DNA of 64,000 nucleotides from Tritrichomonas musculus (lineage: Eukaryota; Parabasalia; Tritrichomonadida; Tritrichomonadidae): the NCBI GenBank assembly GCA_039105265.1, contig JAPFFF010000001.1, positions 2,790,001 through 2,854,000 of the forward strand, written 5' to 3'. Of the stretch, positions 29,149 to 37,564 are shown piece after piece; the stretch's first letter is position 1; every line of letters begins with the position of its first letter. The notes below the pieces were generated by a model that saw nothing but the letters and a program-made list of their open reading frames with translations, searched no databases and was not told the DNA's origin. The position numbers and the translations under genes were made by a program.

Positions 29149-29412
29149 ATGGCTTATTTCATGACCATAAAAGAGCGTATATATATCCTCTATAAAATAG
29201 TATCTTACCTCTATGATTATAGATGTGAGACTAATGAGGGAGTATGTAATATTTTAATTAATAAGATAAAAGAGTTAGCTGCTGAGTATTTCGAACCTGA
29301 ATTTCTTGGTGTAATGATGAAAGATGGTGATTTGGAATTTATCGACCAAATAGAACATTTTGCCTTTGAGTTCTTAGAGTACCAAATATCTAATCTGCCC
29401 TCGCATTTATAA
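29149..29412 (+). CDS. Polinton small helical hypothetical protein
   Basis: 87 residues, unrecognised, almost all helix (IKERIYILYKIVSYLYDY and FIDQIEHFAFEFLEYQ). The leader has a TCATTTTTTTTTTATTT box ending about 9 bases before the ATG. It is divergent from the protease gene. Its last 23 bases overlap the converging HNH gene. Confidence 0.65.
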   Translation: MAYFMTIKERIYILYKIVSYLYDYRCETNEGVCNILINKIKELAAEYFEPEFLGVMMKDGDLEFIDQIEHFAFEFLEYQISNLPSHL

Positions 29413-29725
29413 TTTTGGGCATATCCCTGTTATAGTTACTATCAGTTGGGGTTATCCATCTTAAGTTGCTTAGATGGTAGTCAGCCCTATTCCTATTGAT
29501 ATGGTCTACCTCTATTTTATGTTGTGGGTCATCATTAGGTATGAACTGTCTTGCTATAAGTACATGTTTCAAGTAGTAGTTGCCATTTAGACATACTCGT
29601 ATATACCCCTTTATATGTTTTGCATCTTTGCATATAAAATGATTACTCTTACGTCTTATAGTAAAGGGGTACCTATTCAGTATCTCATAGTCGTTAGTAA
29701 AGCCTTTGAGTGGCACAAATGACAT
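29390..29725 (-). CDS. Polinton HNH endonuclease-like protein
   Basis: 111 residues. It contains LKHVLIARQFIPNDDP, then KIEVDHINRNRADYHLSNLRW, cited in parts as EVDHINRNRADY and LSNLRWITP, which is the classic HNH_3 homing-type nuclease signature. The N-terminal 50 residues form a small beta domain of the NUMOD/AP2-like sort (GYIRVCLNGNYYLKHV). The nuclease may help integration or copying, or be a selfish passenger. It is antisense to both plus-strand neighbours and overlaps the 3' end of the first. Confidence 0.85.
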   Translation of the reverse strand: MSFVPLKGFTNDYEILNRYPFTIRRKSNHFICKDAKHIKGYIRVCLNGNYYLKHVLIARQFIPNDDPQHKIEVDHINRNRADYHLSNLRWITPTDSNYNRDMPKIINARAD

Positions 29726-29766
29726 TTACTCACTTTTTAAATGATTCATTTCATTTTTATTTTCGT

Positions 29767-30069
29767 ATGAACAAGTGGGGGAAAATCATTGTTGATAGAA
29801 TTGATAATAATGAACCTCGTCATTATCCTCTTGATGACAAAGAAAGAAACATTACCAAGTTCCCAAAGAAAAAAAAGCGATTGGGCTTGTATAAAAACTA
29901 TAAGGAACATCAAGAAGAAGAAGAAGAAGAAATGTTTATAGTGACAGAGTGTCATTTTATTCCCTATGAATATAAAGAGATAGGTGTTCAAACTGAAGAC
30001 CTTTGGGATGTAGGTGTTCAAACTAATGCTGAACTACCTCATATAGAAGAACTACTTAGTAAAATCTAA
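29767..30069 (+). CDS. Polinton small protein with two GVQT motifs
   Basis: 100 residues from MNKWGKIIVD; an upstream ATG at 29710 would add 19 residues, but the Inr-like TCATTTCATTTTTATTTT lies between the two, favouring this start. The N-terminal part is basic (KFPKKKKRLGLYKNYK), followed by an acidic run (EEEEEE). It ends EIGVQTEDLWDVGVQTNAEL, giving two LC8-ligand-like motifs exactly ten residues apart. No other family features were seen. It lies just inside the right terminal repeat. Confidence 0.7.
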   Translation: MNKWGKIIVDRIDNNEPRHYPLDDKERNITKFPKKKKRLGLYKNYKEHQEEEEEEMFIVTECHFIPYEYKEIGVQTEDLWDVGVQTNAELPHIEELLSKI

Positions 30070-30096
30070 CTTCTTTTATTTTAATTTTTGTTGTAG

Positions 30097-30330
30097 TAGG
30101 TACGAGATTCTCGGGGCTGGTACCTGTGCCGTTTCATAGATGGGCGGTTGTGGGGTGGGGTACCTGTGCCGTTTCATTGATGGGGAGCAGTAGTGAGAAC
30201 AAGAATATTTTTTTCTTTTTTTCTTTTTTCTTTTCTTTTCTTTTTCTTTTCTTTTCTTTTTCTTTTATGACGAGTTCGTGTTGACGGTGTGGGTGCCAGC
30301 CCCAGCGGAAACCGACTCGTATATACTACT
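30097..30330 (-). repeat. Polinton right terminal inverted repeat (234 bp)
   Basis: It is the reverse complement of 4827-5060 with one mismatch, in the GGTACCWGCCCC segment near the inner edge. The C/T-only tract of about 65 bases is identical in length to the purine tract at the left end. Confidence 0.97.
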
Positions 30331-30335
30331 GACTC
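30331..30335. repeat. Right target-site duplication of the Polinton (GACTC)
   Basis: It is the same five bases as 4822-4826, directly after the terminal repeat. Confidence 0.93.
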
Positions 30336-31420
30336 GTTCATCTTTAAATTGATTTTTTCTTAAAAAAACATTTTTTTCTCATTATGCATTTTATGAGATT
30401 TGAATTAAGCACTTTCATGCTATTTTTAAATATGTTGATAATATGATAAAACAATATTAAACATGTATTAAAATTTGATGAGGTTTTTTCTATTAATCAA
30501 AAATTGCAAATTTTTTGATTTAAGCCTTGGTTTTTGTATTTACAATTGTATACAACTTGTCCGTTTAAAAATTACAATTGTAATTACAATTGTAAATACG
30601 TTATTTTCTCGATATTAGTTTTTTATTTTTATCTTGATCTACAATTATTTTTTTATATTAAAAATGTTTTAAATAATTTAAAAATAAAAAGATAAAATAG
30701 TAAAATGTTTTTCAAATTAAATAATATTGTTTTTGATTCTTCATAAATAAAAAAAAATTTATTCGCATTCAAAAAGTTTCATTAATACTACAAATCAAAA
30801 AATCGTTATATTACGAAAAAAGACGTTAAAAAGACGTTTATAGTATTTGTGATGTAAAAAAAATAAGGCCTATTTTGATTTCAATTTTTTCTTGTTTTTC
30901 AGTAATAAAAATAAAATTATATTTTTTTGATTTTATATTTATGCTACAAATATTATATACATGACGATGGACTAATTTTTAATAATAAATGATCAATATT
31001 CAAGCTTTTTTCGCATAAAATAAAATTGAATTGAAAAAGAGTTTCCATACCTTTAATTCAAAAATTTGTAATTTTTGATCAACAGAAAAAACCTCATCAA
31101 AGTTTCATATTTTTATTTGTAATTTTTGATCAACAAATATTTCTTATGCTTGAAAAAATCTAAATAAAAATATGAAGGAATATCTCAAAAAGTGAGTTGG
31201 AAATAGTTCAATTTTTTTTTTGAATAAACGCACTCAGAAAAATTTATTTCTTTGATATCTTTTTTTTTTTTCTACTATAAATATTTTTCATCAATAATTA
31301 AACGAAATTAAATATTATTGAATATTTATTAAATATATAATATGAAAACATAACTTAATCATATATGGGAAATATTGAAAAATATATTAAAATCCATATT
31401 TTCAATTAGACTATTAACAA
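30336..31420. other. AT-rich intergenic stretch with a loose inverted repeat
   Basis: No gene is seen. Around 30478-30535 and 31050-31105 there is an imperfect inverted repeat (GATGAGGTTTTTTCT on the plus strand, and AGAAAAAACCTCATC at the far side), about 620 bases apart end to end. A short palindromic run built from ACAATTGTAATTACAATTGT lies near 30571. This may be a worn MITE. Confidence 0.6.
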
Positions 31421-31668
31421 TTAAGGTACAAATCCAGTACGTTTAGTAACCGCAATTTTTTTTGACATTCTCAAAGAATATAATGACATGTTAAATAAAA
31501 AACGATTATTTTCATACATTTCATATAACATGTCATAATGTTTATTTAAATTGTAAAATATGTGTCAAAAACAAACCTAGTCAATTTAAACTTTTTCAGA
31601 GACATGCAACTATTCAAATAATAAACGTTCTCCTATTCAAAAAATAACGTACTGGATTTGTACCTTAA
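31421..31668. mobile_element. MITE, 248 bp, copy 1
   Basis: The ends are TTAAGGTACAAATCCAGTAC and its reverse complement, so the terminal inverted repeats are perfect over about 23 bases, with TTAA at each edge. No coding capacity. It differs from copy 2 at only three positions in its interior. TTAA could be a piggyBac-like target or part of the repeat itself; a TA-type target is also possible. Confidence 0.88.
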
Positions 31669-31826
31669 CTTATATCATAAACTATATATTATTATATAAA
31701 ACTTTTATGTATAATTTAATTGTGAAAATATATCTTAAATTTTAATATAAAACAATTTTTTACTTGAAATTAATACGTTAAAAATTGATTAGATAATCCC
31801 CCTTTTATAAAAATAAAAAAAAAAAT

Positions 31827-32074
31827 TTAAGGTACAAATCCAGTACGTTTAGTAACCGCAATTTTTTTTGACATTCTCAAAGAATAAGATGATATGTTAA
31901 ATAAAAAACGATTATTTTCATACATTTCATATAACATGTCATAATGTTTATTTAAATTGTAAAATATGTGTCAAAAACAAACCTAGTCAATTTAAACTTT
32001 TTCAGAGACATGCAACTATTCAAATAATAAACGTTCTCCTATTCAAAAAATAACGTACTGGATTTGTACCTTAA
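31827..32074. mobile_element. MITE, 248 bp, copy 2
   Basis: It has the same length, ends and orientation as copy 1, 158 bases downstream of it. The near identity implies recent, close-set insertion or a local duplication. Its right end lies 16 bases from the stop side of the converging kinase gene. Confidence 0.88.
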
Positions 32075-32089
32075 ATCAAAACAATATTT

Positions 32090-33832
32090 TTAATGAAAAA
32101 AAGGTAAAACTTTTTTTTTCATTTTTTTTTGAAGGCAATTGATTTGTGTAATAGCATCTTCATTTCCAAGATCAGCTGCTTTTTGGTAATAATCTAACGC
32201 TATAGAATAGTCTTGTTTAACTCCGTAACCATTTTCATATAAAAATCCAATATTAATAAAGGCTGCTGAATATCCAAGATCAGCTGCTTCTTGATAATAT
32301 TCTAACGCTTTAGAATAATCTCGATCAACTCCTAGACCTTTACCATATAAACAACCAATATTATTAAATCCTGCTGAATCTCGAAGATCAGCTGCTTTTT
32401 GATAATATTCTAACGCTATAGAATAATCTCGATCAACTCCGTAACCATTTTCATATAAAAATCCAATATTAATAAAGGCTGTTGAATATCCAAGATCAGC
32501 TGCTAATTGATAATATTTTAACGCTTTAGGATAACTTTGATCTATACCATATCCATTTTTATAACACCAACCTATTAAATGATATCCTGCTGGATTTCCT
32601 TGTATTGAGGATTGTTTGAAATATTTTTTTGCCAGTTTAAAACTAGATTTAACACCGTCACCTGTTTCATATATAAGGCCTAGAAATAACGATGCATAAC
32701 AGTTTCCTTTTTCAGATGAAACCATCAATTTTTGAACCCCTTCTTTTTGGTTTCTTTCTTTTTTGAGTCCGTATAACTTAATAAGTCCCGAGATGAAAAT
32801 ATTTTCAGATGTTGTGTATCCACTTAATTTATCCTTGAGTTCAGACAGTTCTTTCTTAAGTTTATGATTATTTTCAATCGAATCAGATGGAATTTCAGCT
32901 TTTGAATTGGGGAGATTTGAAATAAATTCTTCGATTTCATCTTCTTCAACGTCTTCACCAAGATAGCTGAAATCTTTTGAAAGTTCGTTGAATATTTCTT
33001 CAAAAGATGGTCGTTCTGATACATTTTTACTCCAGCATCTGCATATCAGTTCTTGCATCTTTTCTGGAAAGGAATCTGGGAAGGTTGGACGATATCCATC
33101 TATAATTTTTTTTCCAAAAGAAAAGGCACTTTTTTCTTTATCAAATGGTTTTTTTCCTGTAGCCAGTTCATAAGCAATCATTGCAAACGAGTAAACATCA
33201 ACGCTTGGTCCGTAATGATCATCACCATTTAACAATTCTGGTGCCATGTAGATTGGTGTACCAACACTACTTGTCATGGTCAATATGTCTGAATTCTTCA
33301 GAGACTTTTCAAAGCAGCGTGATAAACCGAAATCACAAATATGTGGATAATATTCTTCGTCGGTTAAAATGTTATCTGGCTTCAGATCACGATGAATGGT
33401 TCCGTGTTTATGTAAATAGTCCATAGCATTTGCAATTCCTAATAATATTATGTATTTTTTGGTGGGTGACCACGTTGGATCTGCAAGACTTCTTTGTTCT
33501 TTGTCAAGGATTGTTTGCAATGAACCATTTTTAAAGAACTCTGTAATGATTGATGGCTCTAATTTTTTTTTATCAAAAAAGGATTGGAAATTAATGCCTT
33601 TAAATTTAACTATTCCTGGGTGTTCCAGTTCTTGAATTATTAGGGATTCTCGCATAAGTAGCATTTGATCGTGCCCGTTGAAATCATCATTTGTTTTAAC
33701 AATTTTACATGCATAAAACTGGTCATCCTTAATATTCTTGATTTTATAGACCGTACCATATGCACCTTCTCCAATTTTTTCACTTGGAAGCTGGTAATCC
33801 GATATATTGAAGAATAAGCTTTCAATATTCAT
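32090..33832 (-). CDS. Protein kinase with C-terminal Sel1 repeats
   Basis: 580 residues. The kinase domain (about 17-285) has the glycine loop GEGAYGTVY, the lysine in YACKIVK, HRDLKPDN, DFGLS and GTPIYMAPELL, so all catalytic elements are present. It resembles the TKL/Ser-Thr kinases that are abundant in trichomonads. A linker with an acidic stretch and a coiled coil (about 290-345) follows. Residues 370-575 form five or six Sel1-like repeats with the pattern A-x-YYQxAADLGYSxAFINIGFLYENGYGV. Several repeats are nearly identical, suggesting recent duplication. It likely phosphorylates Ser/Thr targets docked by the repeats; no pathway is shown. The 3' end is close to a MITE. Confidence 0.95.
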   Translation of the reverse strand: MNIESLFFNISDYQLPSEKIGEGAYGTVYKIKNIKDDQFYACKIVKTNDDFNGHDQMLLMRESLIIQELEHPGIVKFKGINFQSFFDKKKLEPSIITEFFKNGSLQTILDKEQRSLADPTWSPTKKYIILLGIANAMDYLHKHGTIHRDLKPDNILTDEEYYPHICDFGLSRCFEKSLKNSDILTMTSSVGTPIYMAPELLNGDDHYGPSVDVYSFAMIAYELATGKKPFDKEKSAFSFGKKIIDGYRPTFPDSFPEKMQELICRCWSKNVSERPSFEEIFNELSKDFSYLGEDVEEDEIEEFISNLPNSKAEIPSDSIENNHKLKKELSELKDKLSGYTTSENIFISGLIKLYGLKKERNQKEGVQKLMVSSEKGNCYASLFLGLIYETGDGVKSSFKLAKKYFKQSSIQGNPAGYHLIGWCYKNGYGIDQSYPKALKYYQLAADLGYSTAFINIGFLYENGYGVDRDYSIALEYYQKAADLRDSAGFNNIGCLYGKGLGVDRDYSKALEYYQEAADLGYSAAFINIGFLYENGYGVKQDYSIALDYYQKAADLGNEDAITQINCLQKKMKKKVLPFFH

Positions 33833-34103
33833 TTAGATAAATAGGTATATTTAAATTCAAAAATTTTCTATTAAAATTTTTTTTTAATAATTCTCCCAAA
33901 TTAATTGAAAAATTGATGCAAAAATAAGACATGCCTTTAAAAATAAATGCTTTCGATTTTCAAATCATTTTAAAAATTTTGATATATTGAATATAAACAT
34001 CGGTACTGCTCTCAATTTTTTGACACTTTACATCCGATCGCAGTACCGTTATATAAACTTATGTTTTTTCAGCATTGAGGAAGTACACATATATTCTTTT
34101 TCA
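33833..34103. other. AT-rich spacer with a hairpin-forming pair
   Basis: Between the two kinase loci, CGGTACTG near 34000 and CAGTACCG near 34042 form an inverted pair about 35 bases apart, embedded in matching TATAAAC flanks. No gene is seen. Confidence 0.5.
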
Positions 34104-34470
34104 TTAAAAAAATTTGAATAATATTTGATTGCAAATAGTAGATGCAAACATATTGGTACCAACATATCCTGGTCTTTCTCTGGTTTTTATAAGCTCTCCA
34201 TCTTTATTAAGATATTGTCTTGATAACCCAAAATCAATGAGTACAATTGGATGTTTTTTACTTTTTCTTATTACAAAGTTTGCTGGTTTAATATCTCTAT
34301 GAATAAACTTGTTATTGTGAAATTCATGAATGCATTGTAACATTTCTATAGAGAGACGGAGCGATGTTGATAATGAAAGATGTTTAAATTGCATACAATT
34401 TGTTTTAAAACAAATTTTTCAATATCAGAGAGGCTTTCGTGGTAGACAATTATACCTGCACTTTTCACTA
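34104..34470 (-). pseudogene. CK1-type protein kinase fragment
   Basis: The open frame 34394-34104 reads HLSLSTSLRLSIEMLQCIHE, then HRDIKPANFVI and LIDFGLSRQY, typical of casein kinase 1 or tau-tubulin-kinase subdomains VIa-VIII. It stops after TRERPGYVGTNMFAS where the family would continue with another 100 residues or more. Just upstream, another frame reads ESLSDIEKFVLKQIV, the segment expected immediately before, so a frameshift separates them near 34395. No N-lobe is visible. This is a decayed host kinase gene. Confidence 0.8.
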
Positions 34471-35165
34471 AAATATCATTCAAAATTGAATGCTATTCAA
34501 TTTCCAAAAAATTTTTCGCACTTTTCCCTAAATTTACATTCAATTTTAAAAGGCAATAAAAAAAGTTAAAATAAAAAATAATTTTTTAAATCAAAACTTT
34601 TTGATAGAAATTAAAAAATTCATTTGATTTATCTACCATTTGTTCTATGGCTCTGAATGTATTATATGATTTAGCAATTAGCTTGAATTCCCAATAGCAT
34701 TACATTCTATGCTGATTTGCTCAATTAAGAAAAAAATAGGGTAGATTATGAATATTTTATTCGATATGAATTATTACGAATCAAAGGATAAAATCATATG
34801 ATTTCGCTTTAAAAGTATAAATTAAATAAAGTGATAAAGAAAAAGCGCTCAATAAGTTAAGTAATTTTGAAAACATAAGAAATTCGCCAATTGATTTATA
34901 GTTTGGAAGCATATGAGTAAACCCTTGAGAGATACTATGAGCAAATGATGTGCACTTATGATATGACGCTGTGTGATTTTACTTAAATTCGTCTACTGGT
35001 TAGATTTGTTGATTAAAAAACAAAGTGTTGGGCCACGACGATTAAAAACAATACAAAAAAATTGAATAAAAATTTTAGTGGAAATTGCAAAATTTTTCGT
35101 CTACCGCTTTCGTTATTTTTTACTCAAAAAATTGAATAGAATAATTTGATTTAATTGTGTTTGTC

Positions 35166-35399
35166 ATGACAGATACTCAACATGAAAACGCTTTATTTCA
35201 GAACAAATATTATTTAATTAAGATATTTGGATTAATCTTTGGACTTATATTAGTTCGATTTGTGGTTTTTATTGCATACATATTATATATTTGTACAAAA
35301 AGGTTGAAAATCAGTATTTTCTATACAAAAATTCAAAAATATGTTCTCTTAATTATATATCAGAAAAGTAGTAATCAAAATAAAAAGATATATTATTAA
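35166..35399 (+). CDS. Doubtful small membrane-like ORF
   Basis: It reads 77 residues from MTDTQHENAL, with one hydrophobic stretch (IFGLIFGLILVRFVVFIAYIL) and a Lys/Ile/Tyr-rich end. There is no Inr-like box close to the ATG, and such frames arise by chance in AT-rich DNA. It is listed only as a possibility. Confidence 0.2.
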   Translation: MTDTQHENALFQNKYYLIKIFGLIFGLILVRFVVFIAYILYICTKRLKISIFYTKIQKYVLLIIYQKSSNQNKKIYY

Positions 35400-35771
35400 A
35401 TCTTGTATTTTTTTCAAGTTTTTGATTTACAGATTGTGATTTCGAATAATAAATCATTACTTTTATGCGATATTTATGATAAATAATATATTTTCTTCCT
35501 TTGATATCTTGAAAATATTGTATCCTTTCAAACAAAATATTCTATTCTTTTTAAAAGTAATAGAAGTATTTGTTCATGATTTGATATATCTATTTTTTCA
35601 AGCCATGGCTTTAAATTGTATTCTTGATTGATTTTGAATAAAAATTCTGAAGAATTGATTGGTCTAGTTATTTAATCATTCAAAAAAATTCTGAGATAAA
35701 AAACAAATAAGCATTTAAATTTTCTATGAAAGATTTTGGGTAAATTCGTTATTTGACGTTCAAGTAAGAGA

Positions 35772-35779
35772 TCATTTTA
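35772..35779 (+). promoter_or_regulatory. Inr-like box of the E2 gene (TCATTTTA)
   Basis: TCATTTTA lies five bases before the ATG, matching the trichomonad Inr shape TCA-Y-T-T-T just upstream of short leaders. Confidence 0.55.
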
Positions 35780-35783
35780 TAAA

Positions 35784-36311
35784 ATGAGCGTAATCAGACC
35801 AGAAGTTTCAAGAAGATTAATGAGCGAAATGAGAAAACTCCAAAAGGCAGAAATGGCAGGTATTAGCATCAAATCAAATTTTGAAGATTTGACTCAAATT
35901 CTCGCAGTAATAGAAGGTCCTGAAAATACTCCCTATGAAAATGGAGAATTCTTAATTAAGCTCGAAATTACCAACGAATATCCGCAAAAGCCTCCAAAAG
36001 GCTACTTTCTAACCAAAATCTTTCATCCAAATATTCATCCAGAGACAGGAGCAATTTGTTTAAGCCTTCTCAGCTCAGATTGGACTGAAAATACTAGCTT
36101 TGACCATCTTTTACTAGCAATTCGATGTTTGTTGATTGAACCCAATCCAGCTAGTGCATTGAATGAAGAATCTGGCCGACTTTTGCTTGAAAATTATGAT
36201 GATTATTTCCAAAGGGCGAAATTAATGACTGAAGTTTACTCAAAGAAAGAAAAGTCAGCAGCCGCACATAAAAAAAATATTAAAGCCAAAAAGAAACTAA
36301 GTAGACTTTAA
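35784..36311 (+). CDS. Ubiquitin-conjugating enzyme E2, UBE2S-like
   Basis: 175 residues with a complete UBC fold. HPN is at 81-83 and the active-site cysteine at 92 (GAICLSLLSSDW). Segments YPQKPPKGYFLTKIFHPNI and SALNEESGRLLLENYDDYF closely match the E2S (E2-EPF) subfamily rather than other E2s. A Lys-rich C-terminal extension of about 20 residues follows and ends KKKLSRL, like the LRRL tail with which animal UBE2S docks on the anaphase-promoting complex. In animals UBE2S extends K11-linked ubiquitin chains on APC/C substrates; a mitotic role here is inferred. The tail is shorter than the human one. The gene looks intact. Confidence 0.93.
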   Translation: MSVIRPEVSRRLMSEMRKLQKAEMAGISIKSNFEDLTQILAVIEGPENTPYENGEFLIKLEITNEYPQKPPKGYFLTKIFHPNIHPETGAICLSLLSSDWTENTSFDHLLLAIRCLLIEPNPASALNEESGRLLLENYDDYFQRAKLMTEVYSKKEKSAAAHKKNIKAKKKLSRL

Positions 36312-36980
36312 ATACATATATACGTTCTAGCTTATTTATATACACTATATATTATATAAAATACTATCATTGATATAAATTTATGATTTGATTTATCCTT
36401 AAGAAAAAATTTTTGATGTGTAACATTATACATATTTGCACATTTCCATTTTTTGAAAAAAGTGCCTTTTTTAATATATTTATATACTGGTCAAAAAGTG
36501 GCATTTTAAGATAATAACCATATTAAAATAATTATCATAGGGTAATAAATATAATTATCCCAAAAAATTGTAGCTTAACCATTGCATCCGGAGATACGTC
36601 GATTTTTGTGGTTTTTCAATGATTTTACGATTTTTTTAAAAAAAGCTGACCTAATAAATGCGTACACCGACAGGCATTCAGTAAAAATTTTATTAATTAG
36701 TAGTTTATTATCTGTATTATAATATATCAGAATTTAAAAAAATTCCAACGCCACAATTTTGAAAAAAGTTTGTTTCAAGTTACAACAAAAATTGAATGGG
36801 ATTTCCTCTCAATTTTTGAAAATTGTTTTAACAATATCTCAGATTCTAAGCAAAATAAATGATATGTTTTATAACAAAATATTATTATAATATGATTTTC
36901 TTTATTATAAATTAGTTTTAAGAAATTTCCCAGAGTTTCCCACGATTTTTTTTTTTTTTTTGAAAGAATTTGAAATAAAC
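36312..36980. other. AT-rich intergenic stretch
   Basis: No gene, RNA or clear repeat is seen apart from homopolymer runs. Confidence 0.6.
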
Positions 36981-36983
36981 TAG

Positions 36984-37391
36984 CAAATTTGAATTCTTTT
37001 CAATTATTCACTTTTTGATGGTTATTCCTTCCATTTTCTTGTAGCTTATGGCCTCTACTTTTTGAGAAAAAATAAAAAAATGAATAGGACAAAAAAAATT
37101 TGAAAAATATTGTTTACTAAAATACCAAAAAAATCAATTTGTGTTGCTTCTGATGATGTCGCGTGATTAACACCGAAGTTCATTAAGCATATAGCAGTTT
37201 CTTTTGAACATAAATTGCAGATTTTGAACGAATACTGTTGCACAACTAGTTCAACCCAAAAATTTTTTTTCTGAATTTTTTTTTTTTGTCTTTTTCAATT
37301 TTTTTTACTTTTTCTCAAAAGAAGCTCCATAAACTACAGAAATGGAAAAGATAACAATCAAAAAGTGAAATTGAAAAGAATTCCAGTTTGT
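36984..37391. repeat. Foldback element with diverged ~90-bp arms
   Basis: The left arm starts CAAATTTGAATTCTTTTCAA and the right arm, reversed, starts CAAACTGGAATTCTTTTCAA. The match continues through CACTTTTTGATGGTTAT / CACTTTTTGATTGTTAT and TTTTGAGAAAAA at roughly three-quarters identity, enclosing about 220 bases. No coding capacity and no clear target duplication. It is probably an old non-autonomous transposon. Confidence 0.7.
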
Positions 37392-37564
37392 GGAATAATC
37401 TGAAAAAGTTAGATATTTTCTGTATAACAAAAGTTGGACATCAGCCAGAAAAACTTAAAAAGGGATTATTACTCAATAAAAATTATTTGAAAATGAATAT
37501 CTGCACTATATTCAAGAATAAAAAGCAAAATCAAGAAATTAAGTATTTTTTATTAAATATATAC

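Larger units (their letters stand above)
4827..30330. mobile_element. Polinton/Maverick, whole-looking, 25.5 kb
   Basis: The element is bounded by 234-bp terminal inverted repeats starting 5'-AG and by GACTC duplications. It carries the full Polinton core: protein-primed family B DNA polymerase, retroviral-type integrase, A32/FtsK-like packaging ATPase, Ulp1-like cysteine protease, a probable double-jelly-roll major capsid protein and minor capsid candidates. It also has two giant related surface- or fibre-like proteins, an HNH endonuclease and about ten unknown ORFs. All core genes read as long open frames and I count no obvious break. The near-identical ends and intact duplication point to a recent insertion, although Polinton ends can also be homogenised during replication. 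Maverick is the name used for the T. vaginalis members. Whether it is active cannot be judged from sequence alone. Confidence 0.96.
34471..35783. other. AT-rich intergenic stretch
   Basis: Mostly low-complexity AT-rich DNA. The only open frame of note is the small one at 35166. The last 12 bases before the ATG at 35784 hold the promoter-like box of the E2 gene. Confidence 0.6.

Noticed and set aside
37055-37243. 62-residue minus-strand frame with a hydrophobic end
   Set aside because: It lies inside the foldback element and has low-complexity composition with no promoter-like box.
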